From NCBI RefSeq assembly GCF_030580655.1, contig NZ_JAUQTB010000004.1, positions 62,001 to 126,000 of the forward strand: a DNA stretch of 64,000 bases, read 5' to 3'. The notes below the pieces were generated by a model. It worked only from the letters and a program-made list of their open reading frames with translations. It made no database searches and was not told the DNA's origin. Shown here piece by piece: positions 61,851-64,000 of this stretch (position 1 is the first letter of the stretch; every line of letters begins with the position of its first letter). The position numbers and the translations under genes are program-made. This DNA is from Paenibacillus lacisoli. GTDB lineage: Bacteria > Bacillota > Bacilli > Paenibacillales > Paenibacillaceae.

Positions 61851-63212
61851 ATGGATTCATTATTCGGTATGAGCCACAACGCCAGCCTGCTCGTATGGGC
61901 ACTCGTAGCCATTGTTGTGCTTATCGTTCTGATCGCCAAATTTAAATGGAACCCGTTCGTGGTGCTGCTGATTGCTTCCATGTTCCTGGGTCTCGTCAAC
62001 GGTATGAAAGGCACAGACGTTATCGCTTCTGTGACCGGCGGCCTTGGCAAAACCCTCGGCTCCATCGCGATCGTCATTGGTCTCGGCACCATGCTGGGCA
62101 AGATGATGGCAGAATCCGGCGGCGCCGAGCAAATCGCCACAACGTTAATCAACCGTTTTGGTGAGCGGCGTGTTCACTGGGCGATGATGGTCGTTGCCTT
62201 TATCGTCGGTATTCCTATTTTCTTCGAAGTCGGCATTATCCTGCTGATTCCGATTCTGTTCACGGTTGCCCGCAAGACGAATACCTCGCTGCTCAAAATC
62301 GGGATTCCGATGCTGGCTGGCCTGTCAACGGTTCATGGTCTGCTTCCGCCTCACCCTGCACCAATGATCGCTATTGACGCCTTCCAGGCAGATATCGGCC
62401 GCACGATTCTGTATGCGCTGATTGTCGGTATTCCTACAGCTATCGTGGCAGGCCCTGTCTTTGGCTCCTACATCGGCAAGCGGATTCAGGTTCAGCCAAA
62501 TCCCGAACTGGTTGAGCAGTTCACGAACAAAGCCGAGCGCAAGCTGCCGGGCTTCGGAATTACCCTGTTCACGGTTCTGCTCCCTGTTATTTTGATGCTG
62601 GCTGGCTCCATTGCCAAAATTGCAGATCCCAATGCGACTTCCGGCTTAACTGTATTTTGTGAGTTTATCGGTGACGAGGTTGTTGCTCTCTTGATTTCTG
62701 CTGTGGTGGCCTTCTTCACTCTTGGTTATGCACGCGGTTTCAACAAGCACGATATTTCCAAGTTCACAAGCGAATGTCTGGCACCTACGGCTTCCATCAT
62801 TCTGATTATTGGTGCAGGCGGTGCGTTCAAAACAGTTCTGATCGACAGCGGCGTCGGACAAGCCATTGCCGAGCTGGCCACAGGGGCACATGTTAATGTC
62901 ATTGTGTTCGCCTTCCTCGTATCGGCACTGATCCGTGTTGCCACAGGGTCCGCAACCGTAGCTATGACAACGGCTGCAGGGATCGTTGCACCGGTATTGG
63001 CCCTGACTCCGGGCGCCAACGTTGAACTGGTTGTCCTTGCTACAGGTGCAGGCTCCCTGATCTTGTCCCATGTGAATGATGCCGGCTTCTGGATGGTTAA
63101 GGAGTTCTTCAATATGTCGGTACCTCAGACCCTGAAGTCATGGACGGTGATGGAAACGATCCTGTCGCTGATGGCCTTCGTTTTAATTCTCATTCTAAAT
63201 GTGGTAATTTAA
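61851..63212 (+). CDS. gntP: Gluconate permease GntP
   Basis: A proton-coupled gluconate importer of 453 residues with about twelve to fourteen membrane segments, of the GntP family. Diagnostic parts are LGKMMAESGGAEQIA, the loop GLSTVHGLLPPHPAPMIAID, SALIRVATGSATVAMTTAAG and HVNDAGFWMVKEFF. GGGAGG lies before the ATG. It lies between gntR and gntK and feeds the kinase. Confidence 0.94.
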   Translation: MDSLFGMSHNASLLVWALVAIVVLIVLIAKFKWNPFVVLLIASMFLGLVNGMKGTDVIASVTGGLGKTLGSIAIVIGLGTMLGKMMAESGGAEQIATTLINRFGERRVHWAMMVVAFIVGIPIFFEVGIILLIPILFTVARKTNTSLLKIGIPMLAGLSTVHGLLPPHPAPMIAIDAFQADIGRTILYALIVGIPTAIVAGPVFGSYIGKRIQVQPNPELVEQFTNKAERKLPGFGITLFTVLLPVILMLAGSIAKIADPNATSGLTVFCEFIGDEVVALLISAVVAFFTLGYARGFNKHDISKFTSECLAPTASIILIIGAGGAFKTVLIDSGVGQAIAELATGAHVNVIVFAFLVSALIRVATGSATVAMTTAAGIVAPVLALTPGANVELVVLATGAGSLILSHVNDAGFWMVKEFFNMSVPQTLKSWTVMETILSLMAFVLILILNVVI

Positions 63213-63241
63213 CTTAGACATGTACTAGCCTTTCCATAAGT

Positions 63242-63279
63242 ACGATCTCTGCTGCCTGTACGGCAGCGGGGGTCGTTTT
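63242..63279 (+). terminator. Hairpin between gntP and gntK
   Basis: ACGA..GCTGCC pairs with GGCAGC..TCGT around GTAC, followed by TTTTA. The T-run is short, so it is likely to be a partial terminator or an mRNA stabiliser within the operon. Confidence 0.55.
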
Positions 63280-63343
63280 ATGGCTTTTATTCTATATAGT
63301 CTATATTTTTGAACAACCAAAACGTCTGAAAGAAGGGATTCCA

Positions 63344-64000
63344 TTGACCCAATACATGATTGGCGTTGATATCGGCACCACGAGCACCAAGTCCGTCCTA
63401 TTCGAAGAAAGCGGAAAAATCCGTTCCCAGTTCAGTGTAGGCTATCCGCTGCATACCCCCGCTCCCTCGGTAGCGGAACAGGATCCGGATGAGATTCTGA
63501 AGGCCGTGGTAACGACGGTTCAGGAGGTCATGAAGCAGAGCAGCGTCCGGGCGGACGATGTGCTGTTCGTCTCCTTCAGCTCTGCCATGCACAGCATGCT
63601 GGTGGTCGATGAAGCCGGTACCCCGCTGACCAACTGCATTACATGGGCGGACAACCGCAGCGCCAAATGGACGGAAGTACTGAAAAAAGAGCTAAATGGG
63701 CATGAAATCTACCGCCGCACTGGTACACCGATTCATCCGATGTCGCCGCTGACCAAGATCATGTGGCTGACACGCGAACGCCAGGACATTACTTCACTTG
63801 CACACAAATACATCTCTATTAAAGAATATGTATTTGAACGCTTCTTCCATGAGTATGTTGTCGATCATTCCATGGCTTCAGCGACCGGTATGATGAACCT
63901 GGAGAAGCTGGACTGGGATGAAGAAGCGCTGCAGGTAGCTGGCATTACACCGGATAAACTGTCACGGCTTGTACCGACAACCCACGTGATGAATGGTCTG
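63344..64000 (+). CDS. gntK: Gluconokinase, FGGY family (partial)
   Basis: The first 219 codons of a sugar kinase that phosphorylates gluconate; it continues past the right edge. The N-terminal ATPase fold starts YMIGVDIGTTSTKSVLFEE, followed by FSSAMHSMLVVDEAG, CITWADNRSA and GTPIHPMSPLTKIMWL, which match GntK rather than xylulokinase or glycerol kinase. I chose TTG 63344 because AAGAAGGGA lies five to six bases upstream and the resulting N terminus has the usual length; an ATG four codons later is the alternative. Confidence 0.92.
   Translation, partial: MTQYMIGVDIGTTSTKSVLFEESGKIRSQFSVGYPLHTPAPSVAEQDPDEILKAVVTTVQEVMKQSSVRADDVLFVSFSSAMHSMLVVDEAGTPLTNCITWADNRSAKWTEVLKKELNGHEIYRRTGTPIHPMSPLTKIMWLTRERQDITSLAHKYISIKEYVFERFFHEYVVDHSMASATGMMNLEKLDWDEEALQVAGITPDKLSRLVPTTHVMNGL

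Overview
The window looks like chromosomal DNA of a Paenibacillus-type member of the Bacillales. Support comes from strong AGGAGG-type ribosome binding sites, frequent GTG/TTG starts, two S-layer-homology proteins, a gnt regulon with a B. subtilis-like GntR operator, CcpA-like cre sites and many bidirectional intrinsic terminators. Most of it is around 50-55 % GC by eye. AT-rich patches (about 37.7-39.0 kb and 41.2-44.1 kb) and one very GC-rich gene (26.7-28.4 kb) stand out. No tRNA, rRNA or CRISPR array was seen.

Layout. 0-4 kb: small housekeeping genes (DUF2642, glutathione peroxidase, soluble PAS chemoreceptor, DUF202, HAD phosphatase, thiamine-binding protein). 4-8 kb: class I ribonucleotide reductase nrdA-nrdB behind a promoter, a pair of NrdR boxes and a long leader with two terminator-like hairpins. 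8-14.3 kb: six-gene minus-strand cluster (two Gfo/Idh/MocA dehydrogenases, two TIM-barrel sugar isomerases, an AraC regulator, a MATE exporter), probably for a sugar or polyol. 14.4-20.3 kb: two ECF sigma/anti-sigma pairs on either side of an SLH surface protein. 20.5-31.7 kb: mixed metabolic and membrane genes, including a deleted phosphotransferase, a PhnX homologue without its catalytic residues, the bifunctional NAD(P)HX repair enzyme, and a YetF-like gene broken by an in-frame stop. 31.9-34.7 kb: sulfate ABC transporter (binding protein and two permeases, no ATPase). 35-37.7 kb: ArsR-type regulator facing a GH51 arabinofuranosidase. 38-44.1 kb: accessory zone with a frameshifted lipoprotein gene, lactonase, aromatic dioxygenase, an IS3-family remnant and an AT-rich SLH protein. 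44.1-48.7 kb: CDF transporter, nitroreductase with Rrf2 regulator, and a metallo-hydrolase/TetR pair behind tandem palindromes.

48.7-58.6 kb is the most unusual part: a translationally coupled minus-strand operon of a single-domain response regulator, a hybrid histidine kinase (HAMP-GAF-PAS-HK-REC), an Hpt-REC-degenerate GGDEF-REC protein, a membrane-anchored HEAT-repeat protein and a membrane family 2 glycosyltransferase. An intact MASE4-like diguanylate cyclase lies just beyond it. I infer a phosphorelay, possibly with c-di-GMP input, that controls synthesis of an exopolysaccharide or other envelope glycan.

58.8-64 kb: a zinc-free dehydrogenase, methionine aminopeptidase, and the gluconate operon gntR-gntP-gntK, with gntK running off the right edge.
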